64,000 nt of DNA from Sphingomonadales bacterium (GCA_011088215.1 JAALKD010000010.1:1-64000), one strand, 5' to 3'; shown: positions 26,124 through 34,126, counted from the stretch's first letter. The notes: generated by a model not told the origin, from the letters alone. Translations and numbers: made by a program.

Positions 26124-26971
26124 GCACGCCTCACTTCAAGAAGGGGTCGCAATCCATCAGAAGGGTCTGCGCGCCACAGGCGATCATCAATTTCAGCAGA
26201 GGTTGGCTCTTTAACACCGTCACCATCCGCAGCCTCCAAAGCACGGCGATTTGCAATTACTGGAGCGATTTCGTCAGGCAACCAGCAATGACCCGTGGCA
26301 TATTCAGCCCCCTCTTCGTCCAAGTCCAGGTGAAATTCCACCATTCTGGCACCGTAGCGATCTATCGCTCGATTTACTACGCCCGGGTTACGGCTATGAT
26401 CAGACCAGCCGACGTCGCGGGAAAAACGCTGCCTTATTGTTTCAATCGCCGCCAGGTTACAGGCGTCGACCGGAGCGGGATAACCGGATACGCAGTGTAA
26501 AATCGTCAGGTCCGTGCCACCGGCCTGTTCAAACACCTGAACCGCATGACCAATTTCATCCAGTGTTGCCATGCCGGTCGACAGCACAAGCGGCTTACCC
26601 GTTTGAGCACACGCACAAACAAGTTCATCCCACAATAATTCATACGATGCGATTTTGTAAAAATCGGCATAGGGTTCCAGCTCACGCACTGCCTCTATAT
26701 AAAAAGGAGTACAAGTGAACTGAAGGTTATTTTCCCGGCTTTCTTTCGCCAACTCTGGCAAAAACTCAAGCGGTAGCTCCCATTCCCGCCGCGCGCGATG
26801 TTCCGCGCTCCCTCGCAAAATTTCAGGAGCAAAAAGCTGATCGATCTTGAACAGCTGAAATTTTACCGCATCACAACCTACTTTTGCCGCGGTACGGATG
26901 AAATCCATACAACGGTCTATATCTCCCGCATGGTTGCTGGACACCTCGGCAATGAAAAATGGTTTCCCCAC
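26108..26971 (-). CDS. pseI: NeuB/PseI-type nonulosonic acid synthase lacking the SAF domain
   Basis: A 287-residue NeuB-family enzyme that condenses PEP with a 6-carbon diacetamido sugar. The barrel motifs are clear: FIAEVSSNHAGDI, CDAVKFQLFK, FTCTPFYIEAV, YKIASYEL, LSTGMATLDEIGHAV, LHCVSGYPAP, and WSDHSR. Usual members are about 340-350 residues and end in an antifreeze-like SAF domain that helps close the active site of the partner chain; this one stops at about 287. It follows the FlmG-like gene by 3 bases. By context it supplies pseudaminic acid. Confidence 0.88.
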   Translation of the reverse strand: MGKPFFIAEVSSNHAGDIDRCMDFIRTAAKVGCDAVKFQLFKIDQLFAPEILRGSAEHRARREWELPLEFLPELAKESRENNLQFTCTPFYIEAVRELEPYADFYKIASYELLWDELVCACAQTGKPLVLSTGMATLDEIGHAVQVFEQAGGTDLTILHCVSGYPAPVDACNLAAIETIRQRFSRDVGWSDHSRNPGVVNRAIDRYGARMVEFHLDLDEEGAEYATGHCWLPDEIAPVIANRRALEAADGDGVKEPTSAEIDDRLWRADPSDGLRPLLEVRRAWAKK

Positions 26972-26974
26972 TGT

Positions 26975-28727
26975 CTAGAGCCTCAATCGCTTTTGTATTT
27001 CATGGACTACCTTTTTCACGGTACCCTCCCAATCAGTGCTGGTTTCGCCGAAAAACACTCCCGCATCTTTAGCGAACGGGACGCGCGGCGTCGCACCAAA
27101 GCACCACCAGGGAGGCACGCTGGACATCAACAAGGTGGGCCTTCCCGACGACATGGCAAACATACCCGGAGCGGAACAAGACGATACAACCAAGTCACAC
27201 TGAGACATGATTGCCAAATTCGCTTCGATATCTGCTTTCAGGTCAACATCGCTAAAGTTATTGACAGTGACACCATATTCTTCTTTAAATCGAGCTAATT
27301 CTTCAGTTACTTCGCCGTATTGCAAATTGATGAAGTCAACTTGATCCGATAACGCCATCAGCGGGCCGAGGTCTTCAATGCCAGCATATAGAAAAGACCG
27401 TTCAGACGAAATGATGCCACTGCGCCAAGCCAATTTTCGGTTTTTGGCTGATCGCGCCGGCACGCATCTTAAACTCTTTAACCCGAACCAGGTCTGCTGA
27501 AAGATAGCCATCGCTATGGGACTCGATGTCATTTGTGGCGTGCCAACTATTTTTAGCTGCACTTCCCACAGGCACATAATAGTCAATGCTGGCGTCACCA
27601 TCTGCCATCATTTTTTCAATCACTGGAAAAACTCGGTAACGATAGCCAGAGACAATTCTGTCGAGGTAACTACAGACAACGGCGTCCGGAAACCGTCTTT
27701 TATATATATTAACAAGGCGAGGGTCACAGCCGATGTATAACTTCTCTGCTTTGTCATACAAAAACGGAATATAAGATCCCCACATGACTTCATCGCCAAT
27801 GCCCTGCTCTGCAGCAATAAGTAAACTCTTACCAGAGATTTCCTCGTCCTGCCATTCTGGTAACTTATGAGTATAGTGTTGTGTTTGACTGGACTTTCGT
27901 CGCACATCCAATCGAAATTCATAGTGCTCCCAGGCCTGCCGCATTTGCCCTTTCAAAAACAATAGCTGGGCTGCGCCAATTCTGGGTTCCGGGATATTCG
28001 GTGCAATTTCAATTGATTTGAGTGCCAATTCCAACGCTTTGTCTAGCTGGTTACGGCGTCCAAATGAGATCGAGTAATTGCTTATAATCATTGGGTTGTC
28101 TGGACTAAGACGCATCGCTTCTTCGAAAAAAACATCAGCAGCGTCAGGGCCGTCCCGTTCCCTCACCTGGGTTGCCAGCACATTCCATAGGCCAGCATCT
28201 GATGGAAACATCGGTAAGGCACTTTGCAACATATCGATACTTTCATCGAGTTTGTCCATTCCAGAATAGGCTGTGGCCAAATTCACATAACCTGACGGAA
28301 CACCCGGTGCCATTGCAATCAACTGAACACCAAGTTTGACTGCAATATCAAACATGCCCATTTCAAGCGCCAAGCGTTGAATTATGCCAATAAGGTCAGC
28401 TGTAGGTTCATGAAAAGCCAACGCTCGCTGAACAACCTCAATTGCGTACTCCCTCACGCCCAGCTGCGCTAGTGCATGAGCCAGAACGGTTAAAATTGTC
28501 AAATCTTCCGGCATTGCGTTCCACGCGACCAACAAGTGCTTTACTGCGTCTGGCCACTCTTGACGCTCAACATGCTCCTGCCCCAGCTTCAGCGACCTTC
28601 TGACATCTCTAATCGACGCATCAGACAGCACCAAGCCAGGCTTACCCCGCTTGGCTTGTATCGGCTTCGGTGCTTTTTTTCGCTGACGCTTTTTACTGCT
28701 TGCCACTTTGTTCTCCAAACCTGTCAA
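26975..28727 (-). pseudogene. flmG: FlmG-like TPR flagellin glycosyltransferase, frameshifted
   Basis: The N-terminal 440 residues carry at least six TPR-like repeats (about 45-270) and the start of a GT-B transferase part. The frame then breaks near 27424-27433 and the rest continues in another frame (AWRSGIISSERSFLYAG...VDFINLQYGE, then PGMFAMSSGRPTLLM). Family members read KPKIGLAWRSG at this point; the DNA holds two copies of the 5-base unit TTGGC (minus strand) where three would restore exactly this sequence and give 585 residues. TPR-GT architecture and the pse genes next door match FlmG, the Caulobacter flagellin pseudaminyl transferase. Real mutation or assembly error cannot be told apart here. 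Confidence 0.78.
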
Positions 28728-28980
28728 ATCCGGTAAGCCTAACAGTTTTCATTAGTAGTCCTTACCCTAAGCTACCTTATGCCTGCCTGCTGGCAAACAA
28801 TAATTGTCATGGTTATTGCAAAGCGAGTGCCAACAAAAAATCTGGCGCTTGGCCAACAAAAACACTTATAGTATAAGAAGATATTATTATTTTCGCGTCA
28901 TTCTGGCCACACGGTTGGGATGATTGTAAACGAGTGACATGGGCAATTTTGTCCACATGGAACCACACGGGGAGGATTGA

Positions 28981-29376
28981 ATGGCCTTAAAGCTTTCTTT
29001 GAAACCAGACGAGCGTTTAGTGATAAATGGCGCGGTTATTGCAAATGTGGATCGGCGGACGACTTTGATCGTTCACAACAAGGCTTCGATCTTAAGAGAA
29101 AAGGATATTTTGCAGGAAGAAGATGTCAATTCACCAGCTAAGCGGATCTATTTCCCGATTATGTTGATGTACATGGACCAGGGTAACACCGACAAGTTTT
29201 ACGAAGAATTTGTTAAGCGTATGACTGAATTTATGAGTGCTATAAGTAGCCCCGACGCCATAAATGACTGTGTTCAAATTAGCCGCGATGTAATGGACAA
29301 AAACTATTACAAGGCGCTGATGAGCTGCAAAAAAATTATCGCTTTTGAAACAAGCCGCATTGGAGACAATAGTTAA
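28981..29376 (+). CDS. flbT: Flagellin mRNA regulator FlbT
   Basis: A 131-residue protein with the FlbT pattern LKLSLKPDERLVINGAVIAN...LIVHNKASILREKDIL and YYKALMSCKKIIAFE. In Caulobacter, FlbT binds the 5' leader of flagellin mRNA and promotes its decay until the hook is built. GGGGAGG precedes the ATG. It forms a pair with flaF (22-base gap) and sits directly upstream of three flagellin genes whose leaders hold unusual hairpins. I see no -24/-12 promoter in the 253 bases before it. Confidence 0.95.
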   Translation: MALKLSLKPDERLVINGAVIANVDRRTTLIVHNKASILREKDILQEEDVNSPAKRIYFPIMLMYMDQGNTDKFYEEFVKRMTEFMSAISSPDAINDCVQISRDVMDKNYYKALMSCKKIIAFETSRIGDNS

Positions 29377-29398
29377 AGAAGAACAGCCGGGAATATAA

Positions 29399-29812
29399 AT
29401 GTCGTATCAAGCATATCAAAAAGCCCAAACGTCAACAGAAACACCCAGTGAGGTAGAGTATCGTCTATTTGCCCAGGTTACCAATGCGCTGATTGAAGTT
29501 AAAAATCAACCGGTAACCAACCCCAAGACCATTGCAGCCCTTGATTGGAACCGGCGTATGTGGTCAGTTTTTTCAAGCGATTGCGGTACCAAGGGCAACA
29601 GCCTACCGGATCAACTTCGTGCCGGCATTGTCTCTCTTTCCATTTGGGTTTCCAAACATTCGTCGCAGGTAATGCGCGGTGCAGAAAGTGTCGACAGCCT
29701 TATAGATATCAATAAAACCATCATGGAAGGCCTTGCTGATCAAGCCAGGCTTCAGGCCAACAGCCAACAGCTCAACGCTGAAAGCGCCAAGCCAGTAAAC
29801 GCATCTCTATAA
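29399..29812 (+). CDS. flaF: Flagellin regulator FlaF
   Basis: A 137-residue FlaF, with SYQAYQKAQ at the start and the family's central AALDWNRRMWSVFSSDCG and LSIWVSKHSSQVM motifs. FlaF acts opposite to FlbT and is needed for flagellin synthesis or secretion in alphaproteobacteria. The last 20 residues are a low-complexity Gln/Asn/Ala tail. It follows flbT in the same operon. Confidence 0.94.
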   Translation: MSYQAYQKAQTSTETPSEVEYRLFAQVTNALIEVKNQPVTNPKTIAALDWNRRMWSVFSSDCGTKGNSLPDQLRAGIVSLSIWVSKHSSQVMRGAESVDSLIDINKTIMEGLADQARLQANSQQLNAESAKPVNASL

Positions 29813-29985
29813 TCGTTCCTTTCTAACTGTTTCTTTCCAAACATTCACGGCACATTCCAGTGTCTGTCTCGATTTCCGCCAAAACAGAATAGCCACAGAC
29901 AAGGTGCGGCTTTTTTCGCCATCTTGATCAGATACTCAGGATATTTCTGTTATTTCCGATATCGCCTAGGCAAAAACTGCACGAA

Positions 29986-30033
29986 GCGGCAAAAATTTCC
30001 CGCCCAGCCAAGAAAATTCTGCCGCCTGCGGCA
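29986..30033 (+). promoter_or_regulatory. Two inverted repeats upstream of flagellin promoter, ftr-enhancer-like
   Basis: Within the 420-base gene-free stretch between flaF and the flagellin lie GCGGC-AAAAATTT-CCCGC (29986-30003, near-palindromic) and the perfect TGCCGC-CT-GCGGCA (30020-30033). They are about 110-160 bases before the -24 element. Position and CGGCA/TGCCG arms resemble the ftr enhancers bound by FlbD in Caulobacter, recalled and not aligned here. The rest of 29813-29985 shows nothing I can name. Confidence 0.45.
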
Positions 30034-30121
30034 ATAGTTTCCCAGTTCTGTCGGCCCCACCAATGAAGATCCAGCCTTGGATAGTTAAAATTTTACACAT
30101 AACTTCAGCAACTTAACATTA

Positions 30122-30142
30122 TTTGCCGGGTTACTCGGCAAA
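30122..30142 (+). repeat. Inverted repeat directly before the -24 element
   Basis: TTTGCCG and CGGCAAA form perfect 7-bp arms around a 7-base spacer, ending two bases before the sigma-54 -24 box. It could be a protein-binding site; so close to the promoter it might repress or block rather than act as a distant enhancer. Confidence 0.5.
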
Positions 30143-30144
30143 AT

Positions 30145-30159
30145 TGGCACGGCGGCTGC
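30145..30159 (+). promoter_or_regulatory. Sigma-54 promoter of broken flagellin
   Basis: TGGCAC-N5-CTGC, matching the -24 box fully and the -12 box with one change. It lies 74 bases before the ATG at 30233, and the leader hairpins start right after the expected transcript start. Confidence 0.82.
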
Positions 30160-30171
30160 AGGTATGATTTC

Positions 30172-30226
30172 GAAAGCAAAAGGCTTTCATGAGCAAAAGG
30201 CTCATAACACACTCTCAGAACGGAGA
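30172..30226 (+). promoter_or_regulatory. Tandem leader hairpins with AAAAG loops (flagellin mRNA)
   Basis: Three hairpins in a row fill the 5' leader: GAAAGC-AAAAG-GCTTTC (30172-30188), ATGAGC-AAAAG-GCTCAT (30189-30205), and TCTC-AGAACG-GAGA (30213-30226). The third hides the ribosome binding site GGAGA. The first two have identical loops on different stem sequences, a sign of selection for structure plus loop. They are candidate FlbT or CsrA-type targets. Confidence 0.7.
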
Positions 30227-30232
30227 ACTATT

Positions 30233-31060
30233 ATGGCGTTTTCAGTAAACACCAATGCAGGTGCGCTTTTTGCCCTGCAAAACCTCAATAAAACAACCTC
30301 ACAATTGAACACGATCCAGACCCAGATTAACACGGGTTTGAAAGTCTCGTCTGCCAAAGACGACGCTGCAACTTTTGCTATTGCACAAACTCTTCGGGGT
30401 GACGTGTCTGGCTTGAATGCAGTGAAATCTTCACTGGACCGGTCTCAGTCTTCTATTGACGTTGCAATTGCAGCGGGCGAAGCGGTTTCTGATCTACTTA
30501 TTCAATTGAAAGAAAAAGCGGTTGCTGCCAAAGACGCTGGCATCGATACCGCCAGCCGGACCTCTCTGAATAACGACTTTGGCCAATTACGCGATCAAAT
30601 CACATCGATCGTAACAAACGCTGAGTTTAACGGCACAAACGTCGTGAAAGCTGCCGGTGATGCTATCACCGCGATCACCAACGACACAGGCAGCAATACA
30701 ATTACTATTGCCGCACAAGACTTGTCACTAGGTGGCGGAAACGTGACTATTACCGCAGCACAAGGCATTTCGACAGCGACAACTGCTGCTGCAGCTGTAA
30801 CAGCCATCGAATCCTCTATCGCAAACGTTAACACAGCACTGTCTGAGCTTGGTTCAGGCGCGAACCGTCTTTAACTGCAGGGTAACTTTGTTAACCAGCT
30901 GTCTGATGCCATTGAAGTTGGTATTGGTAACCTGGTTGATGCAGACCTTGCCAGCGCAAGTGCAGAACTGCAGTCTTTGCAGGTGAAGCAGCAGCTTGGT
31001 CTACAGGCGCTGTCAATTGCCAATCAGGCTCCAAGTACAGTTCTTTCACTGTTCCGGTAA
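30233..31060 (+). pseudogene. Flagellin with in-frame nonsense codon
   Basis: The frame would give a 275-residue flagellin almost identical to the one at 32463, but codon 214 is TAA (30872-30874) where the paralogues have GAA (one G-to-T change). The remaining frame to 31060 is otherwise open and still encodes a good C-terminal D0 segment ([20 protein letters not shown]). Translation therefore stops after about 213 residues and loses the C-terminal helix needed for polymerisation, unless the stop is read through or is a sequence error. The ATG at 30233 has CGGAGA upstream; the start at 30164 would lie inside the hairpin leader. Confidence 0.85.
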
Positions 31061-31088
31061 GTGGTTCTTTAAGGATCACAATACCTTT

Positions 31089-31114
31089 AAGGGTCCTCCG
31101 GGGCCCTTTTTTTT
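31089..31114 (+). terminator. Rho-independent terminator after broken flagellin
   Basis: AAGGGTCC-TCCG-GGGCCCTT makes an 8-bp stem with a stable tetraloop and an uninterrupted T tract. It shows that this flagellin is its own transcription unit. Confidence 0.9.
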
Positions 31115-31232
31115 GGCCAACTTCCAGCTTCGATAACACCGCCTATCTTCTCGATGGGGCTGTTTAAATTCCCCCGACTTCATCCGGCATAAACCACCCT
31201 TCCTTGGCATAATTTACCTACCTCGTTGACGC

Positions 31233-31250
31233 TTATTGCCGACGCAATAA
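31233..31250 (+). repeat. Inverted repeat upstream of second tandem flagellin
   Basis: TTATTGC-CGAC-GCAATAA, perfect 7-bp arms, about 42 bases before the -24 box at 31292. It shares the TTGC/GCAA core with the repeats before the neighbouring flagellins. The 304 bases between the two flagellins otherwise hold only the terminator and the promoter. Confidence 0.45.
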
Positions 31251-31291
31251 AAAGTATCGATTTTTTTACTTTAATTACAACAGGTTATCCG

Positions 31292-31306
31292 TGGCACACT
31301 CCTTGC
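31292..31306 (+). promoter_or_regulatory. Sigma-54 promoter of second tandem flagellin
   Basis: TGGCAC-N5-TTGC, a perfect -24/-12 element 58 bases before the ATG at 31365. Confidence 0.93.
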
Positions 31307-31345
31307 GAAATAGGCGGTAGAGAGCAGAACAGCTCACCCAATTTT

Positions 31346-31358
31346 TCTCAAAAGGAGA
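31346..31358 (+). promoter_or_regulatory. Hairpin over the ribosome binding site
   Basis: TCTC-AAAAG-GAGA: the Shine-Dalgarno bases are paired in the 3' arm and the loop is the same AAAAG seen in the leader at 30172. Unlike its two neighbours this leader lacks the two upstream perfect hairpins, having only a weaker GAGC-N6-GCTC at 31322-31335. Confidence 0.6.
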
Positions 31359-31364
31359 CGACAC

Positions 31365-32192
31365 ATGGCTTTTTCAGTAAACACTAACGCCGCAGCACTG
31401 GACGCACTTCACAATTTGAATCGAACATCTGCGACACTAGGAAAAGTACAAACTGCAATTAATACGGGACTATCAGTGGCTTCATCTAAAGATAACAGCG
31501 CAGTCTTTGCCATCGCGCAAACGCTCAGAGCAGACGTTTCCGGCATTCGTGCCGCAACCGGCTCAATTGATCGCGCGCTGTCTTCAATCGATGTAGCAAT
31601 TGCAGCGGGCGAAGCCGTGTCGGACCTTCTCATTCAAATGAAAGAGAAGGCTGTTGCCGCAAAAGATGGCGGTCTCGATACGGCTAGCCGGACAGCCCTT
31701 GATAACGACTTTTCTCAATTGAGGGATCAAGTTACCTCGATTGTGGAAAATGCTGAATTCAATGGCACCAATGTTGTTAAAAGTGGCGGCGATGCAATTG
31801 TCGCTATAACCAATGATGATGCCAGCAATTCAATTACAATTGCTGCGCAGGATCTTTCCTTGGGTGGTGGCAACGTAACCATCACAGCTTCACAGGGTAT
31901 TGCTACCGCAACAACAGCAGCTGCAGCAGTGACAAGTGTTGAATCGTCAATCGCTAACGTAAACACTTCTCTTTCCCGTCTTGGTTCGGGCGCGAACCGT
32001 CTAGAATTGCAGGCTCAATTCGTGGCACGCCTTCAGGATGCCATCGAAGTGGGCATTGGAAACCTCGTAGACGCAGATCTCGCAAAAGAATCTGCAAACT
32101 TGCAGGCGCTTCAGGTAAAGCAACAGTTGGGGCTCCAGGCTCTCTCTATTGCCAACCAGGCACCTCAGGCTGTCTTGGGGCTATTCCAGTAA
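31365..32192 (+). CDS. Flagellin (second of the tandem array)
   Basis: A 275-residue flagellin with conserved N-terminus (AFSVNTNAAALDALHNLNRT) and C-terminus ([20 protein letters not shown]). It differs from the flagellins on both sides mainly at residues 20-75 and 205-225. Its own sigma-54 promoter and a downstream hairpin make it an independent unit. AAGGAGA is the ribosome site, partly buried in the leader hairpin. Confidence 0.96.
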   Translation: MAFSVNTNAAALDALHNLNRTSATLGKVQTAINTGLSVASSKDNSAVFAIAQTLRADVSGIRAATGSIDRALSSIDVAIAAGEAVSDLLIQMKEKAVAAKDGGLDTASRTALDNDFSQLRDQVTSIVENAEFNGTNVVKSGGDAIVAITNDDASNSITIAAQDLSLGGGNVTITASQGIATATTAAAAVTSVESSIANVNTSLSRLGSGANRLELQAQFVARLQDAIEVGIGNLVDADLAKESANLQALQVKQQLGLQALSIANQAPQAVLGLFQ

Positions 32193-32203
32193 CAAGCATT
32201 GGT

Positions 32204-32225
32204 CTGGTGGGCCTCGGCCCACCAG
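32204..32225 (+). terminator. Perfect GC-rich hairpin after second flagellin
   Basis: CTGGTGGGCC-TC-GGCCCACCAG, a 10-bp perfect stem 12 bases after the stop, without a T tract. It is likely a terminator helped by other factors or a 3' end-protecting structure. Confidence 0.6.
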
Positions 32226-32265
32226 GCAAATTCTACCCATCAAAACGGCGCTAGGTAGGTCTTTC

Positions 32266-32280
32266 TTGCCTGATAGGCAA
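32266..32280 (+). repeat. Inverted repeat upstream of third tandem flagellin
   Basis: TTGCCT-GAT-AGGCAA, perfect 6-bp arms, about 97 bases before the -24 box at 32377, the distance expected for a sigma-54 enhancer site. Confidence 0.45.
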
Positions 32281-32376
32281 TTATTACCTAGACGCTCTCC
32301 AATCAGTCACTTCTGGTGAACTGACGATTACTCATGTTTTTCATAGACTTACTTGGTCGGCAGATTTTGCCGAAGT

Positions 32377-32391
32377 TGGCCCGCTGTTTGC
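32377..32391 (+). promoter_or_regulatory. Sigma-54 promoter of third tandem flagellin
   Basis: TGGCCC-N5-TTGC: the -12 box is perfect and the -24 box has one change from TGGCAC. It is 72 bases before the ATG at 32463, leaving a leader long enough for three hairpins. Confidence 0.82.
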
Positions 32392-32403
32392 AGCTATGCT
32401 TTC

Positions 32404-32455
32404 GGGACAAAAAGTCCCTACGAGCAAAAAGCTCGATATAAACTCCAAAAAGGAG
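32404..32455 (+). promoter_or_regulatory. Three leader hairpins with AAAAA loops (flagellin mRNA)
   Basis: GGGAC-AAAAA-GTCCC (32404-32418), CGAGC-AAAAA-GCTCG (32421-32435) and CTCC-AAAAA-GGAG (32443-32455) follow each other. All three have the same five-A loop on unrelated stems, and the third pairs the ribosome binding site GGAG. The same layout with different stem sequences is seen before the flagellin at 30233, which is strong evidence for a conserved RNA structure. Confidence 0.78.
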
Positions 32456-32462
32456 AAGCAAA

Positions 32463-33290
32463 ATGGCTTTCTCGGTAAACACTAACGCAGGTGCGCTTTT
32501 CGCCCTGCAAAACCTCAATAAAACTAGCAGCCAGCTAAGTACGGTTCAAAGTCGTATTAACACTGGCCTTAAAGTAGCATCGGCAAAAGACGATGCTGCA
32601 ACGTTTGCTATTGCACAAACTCTTCGTGGTGACGTGTCTGGCTTAAATGCAGTGAAATCTTCACTGGACCGGTCTCAGTCTACTATTGACGTTGCAATTG
32701 CAGCAGGTGAAGCGGTTTCTGATCTGCTTATTCAACTTAAAGAAAAAGCAGTGGCAGCGAAAGACGCTGGCTTGGATTCAGCAAGCCGTACCTCTCTGAA
32801 CAACGATTTTGGCCAGCTACGCGATCAAATCACATCGATCGTAACAAACGCTGAGTTCAACGGTACAAACGTTGTGAAAAGCGGCGGTGACGCTATCACC
32901 GCAATCACCAACGACACAGGCAGCAACACGATTACCGTTGCCGCTCAGGACCTGTCGCTTGGTGGTGGTAACGTGACTATTACCGCAACCCAGAGTATTG
33001 GAACGTCAACAACTGCTGCTGCAGCTGTTACAGCCATCGAAACCTCTATTGCAAACGTTAACACAGCACTATCCGAGTTGGGTTCAGGCGCAAATCGCCT
33101 TGAACTGCAGGGTAACTTTGTTAACCAGCTGTCTGATGCCATCGAAGTTGGTATTGGTAACCTGGTTGATGCTGACCTCGCGAGTGAATCTGCCAACTTG
33201 CAAGCATTGCAGGTGAAGCAGCAGCTTGGACTGCAAGCACTGTCGATCGCTAATCAAGCGCCTTCGACGGTTCTCGGACTCTTCCGATAG
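32463..33290 (+). CDS. Flagellin (third of the tandem array)
   Basis: A 275-residue intact flagellin, nearly identical at DNA level to the broken copy at 30233 over long stretches (for example around codons 45-105), which suggests recent duplication or gene conversion. Both D0/D1 ends are complete, with codon 214 reading GAA where the sister copy has TAA. It is probably a major filament protein, being controlled by a sigma-54 promoter and a structured leader. Confidence 0.96.
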   Translation: MAFSVNTNAGALFALQNLNKTSSQLSTVQSRINTGLKVASAKDDAATFAIAQTLRGDVSGLNAVKSSLDRSQSTIDVAIAAGEAVSDLLIQLKEKAVAAKDAGLDSASRTSLNNDFGQLRDQITSIVTNAEFNGTNVVKSGGDAITAITNDTGSNTITVAAQDLSLGGGNVTITATQSIGTSTTAAAAVTAIETSIANVNTALSELGSGANRLELQGNFVNQLSDAIEVGIGNLVDADLASESANLQALQVKQQLGLQALSIANQAPSTVLGLFR

Positions 33291-33297
33291 AACTAGC

Positions 33298-33328
33298 GCT
33301 GGGTGAGTTCAATTAGGGCTCACTCAGC
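33298..33328 (+). terminator. Hairpin after third flagellin
   Basis: GCTGGGTGAG and CTCACTCAGC pair over 10 bases (one mismatch) around an 11-base loop, eight bases past the stop. There is no clear T tract, as for the preceding flagellin. Confidence 0.55.
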
Positions 33329-33453
33329 CTCTATCCGAGAGTTTTTTAACGACCGTTACTGGAATCTGAATAACTCAGATAACCCCAAAGTTTCGAAAAC
33401 GGGGTAATACAGCCAGTAATTTGCAAAGAACGATTATTCGTTCGGAGTGGACG

Positions 33454-33867
33454 ATGACTGAAATTGACAGCAATGGCAGCAGTTCTCAGGTATTTAGCCT
33501 GAAACCTCCTGCTCCGCGTAGTTCAGGGTCAGACAGCGTTGAACGCAAAACGACTCCGGCGGCTACGCCGATAGGTGAAACAGAAACTAAACCGGATGCG
33601 ACTGGTTTTGAGCCTCTAGTGCCCAAAACCATCGAAGATTCGTTTGAAAAAGCCGCAGAGCTTCTTGAGGAATTTATTCCTGATGCTGAACAAACCGCGA
33701 ATACGCGGTTGCGGATTGACAAAGACGAAGAAACAGGCCGGTTTGTATATTTTAGTGTGGACGACGAGTCTGGTGAAGTGATCAGACAGTTTCCGCCTGA
33801 AAATATACTGAAGTTCCTGTCTTACTACAGAGGCCTGGAAGGCCTGTTATTGGACGATACAATATAG
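33454..33867 (+). CDS. flaG: FlaG family protein
   Basis: A 137-residue protein: a disordered Ser/Pro/Thr-rich N-terminal half (1-65), then the FlaG domain with LRIDKDEETGRFVYFSVDDE followed by SGEVIRQFPPENILKFLSYY. FlaG is linked to filament length and flagellin export, and it commonly follows flagellin genes. I take the ATG at 33454 with CGGAGTGG upstream; the start at 33421 (TTG) adds eleven non-conserved residues. Confidence 0.88.
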   Translation: MTEIDSNGSSSQVFSLKPPAPRSSGSDSVERKTTPAATPIGETETKPDATGFEPLVPKTIEDSFEKAAELLEEFIPDAEQTANTRLRIDKDEETGRFVYFSVDDESGEVIRQFPPENILKFLSYYRGLEGLLLDDTI

Positions 33868-34126
33868 GTTGTAGGCTTGTCCTACGGCTCATAACACGTA
33901 TCTGAACCAATATTTTGCACTTGCTTTGGTCGCAGCCTATGCGACATGGAGCGAGGTGTTTTTGTTTGTCTACCGTTCGGCGCCATAGACCATGGAAAAA
34001 ATACATCTTGTTATTGGAAACATTGCAACATCGGGCTAAGTCTTGGCGATAGCGGTGCAATGCACCAAAACCGAACAACACAACCTATTCGAGGCGGTCA
34101 TATATTGCCTCAGGAGAACGCGTCAC

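Noticed and set aside
26975..27601. Separate 208-residue gene downstream of the TPR protein
   Set aside because: It is the continuation of the glycosyltransferase domain after a frameshift; its first 55 residues are out-of-frame sequence overlapping the TPR gene.
28728..28980. A -24/-12 promoter for flbT
   Set aside because: Closest strings such as TGGCGC and TGGCCA lack a correctly spaced GC element; flbT is probably read by another sigma factor.
30172..30205. Leader hairpins read as terminators
   Set aside because: They have no T tract and lie between promoter and start codon with preserved layout in a second flagellin.
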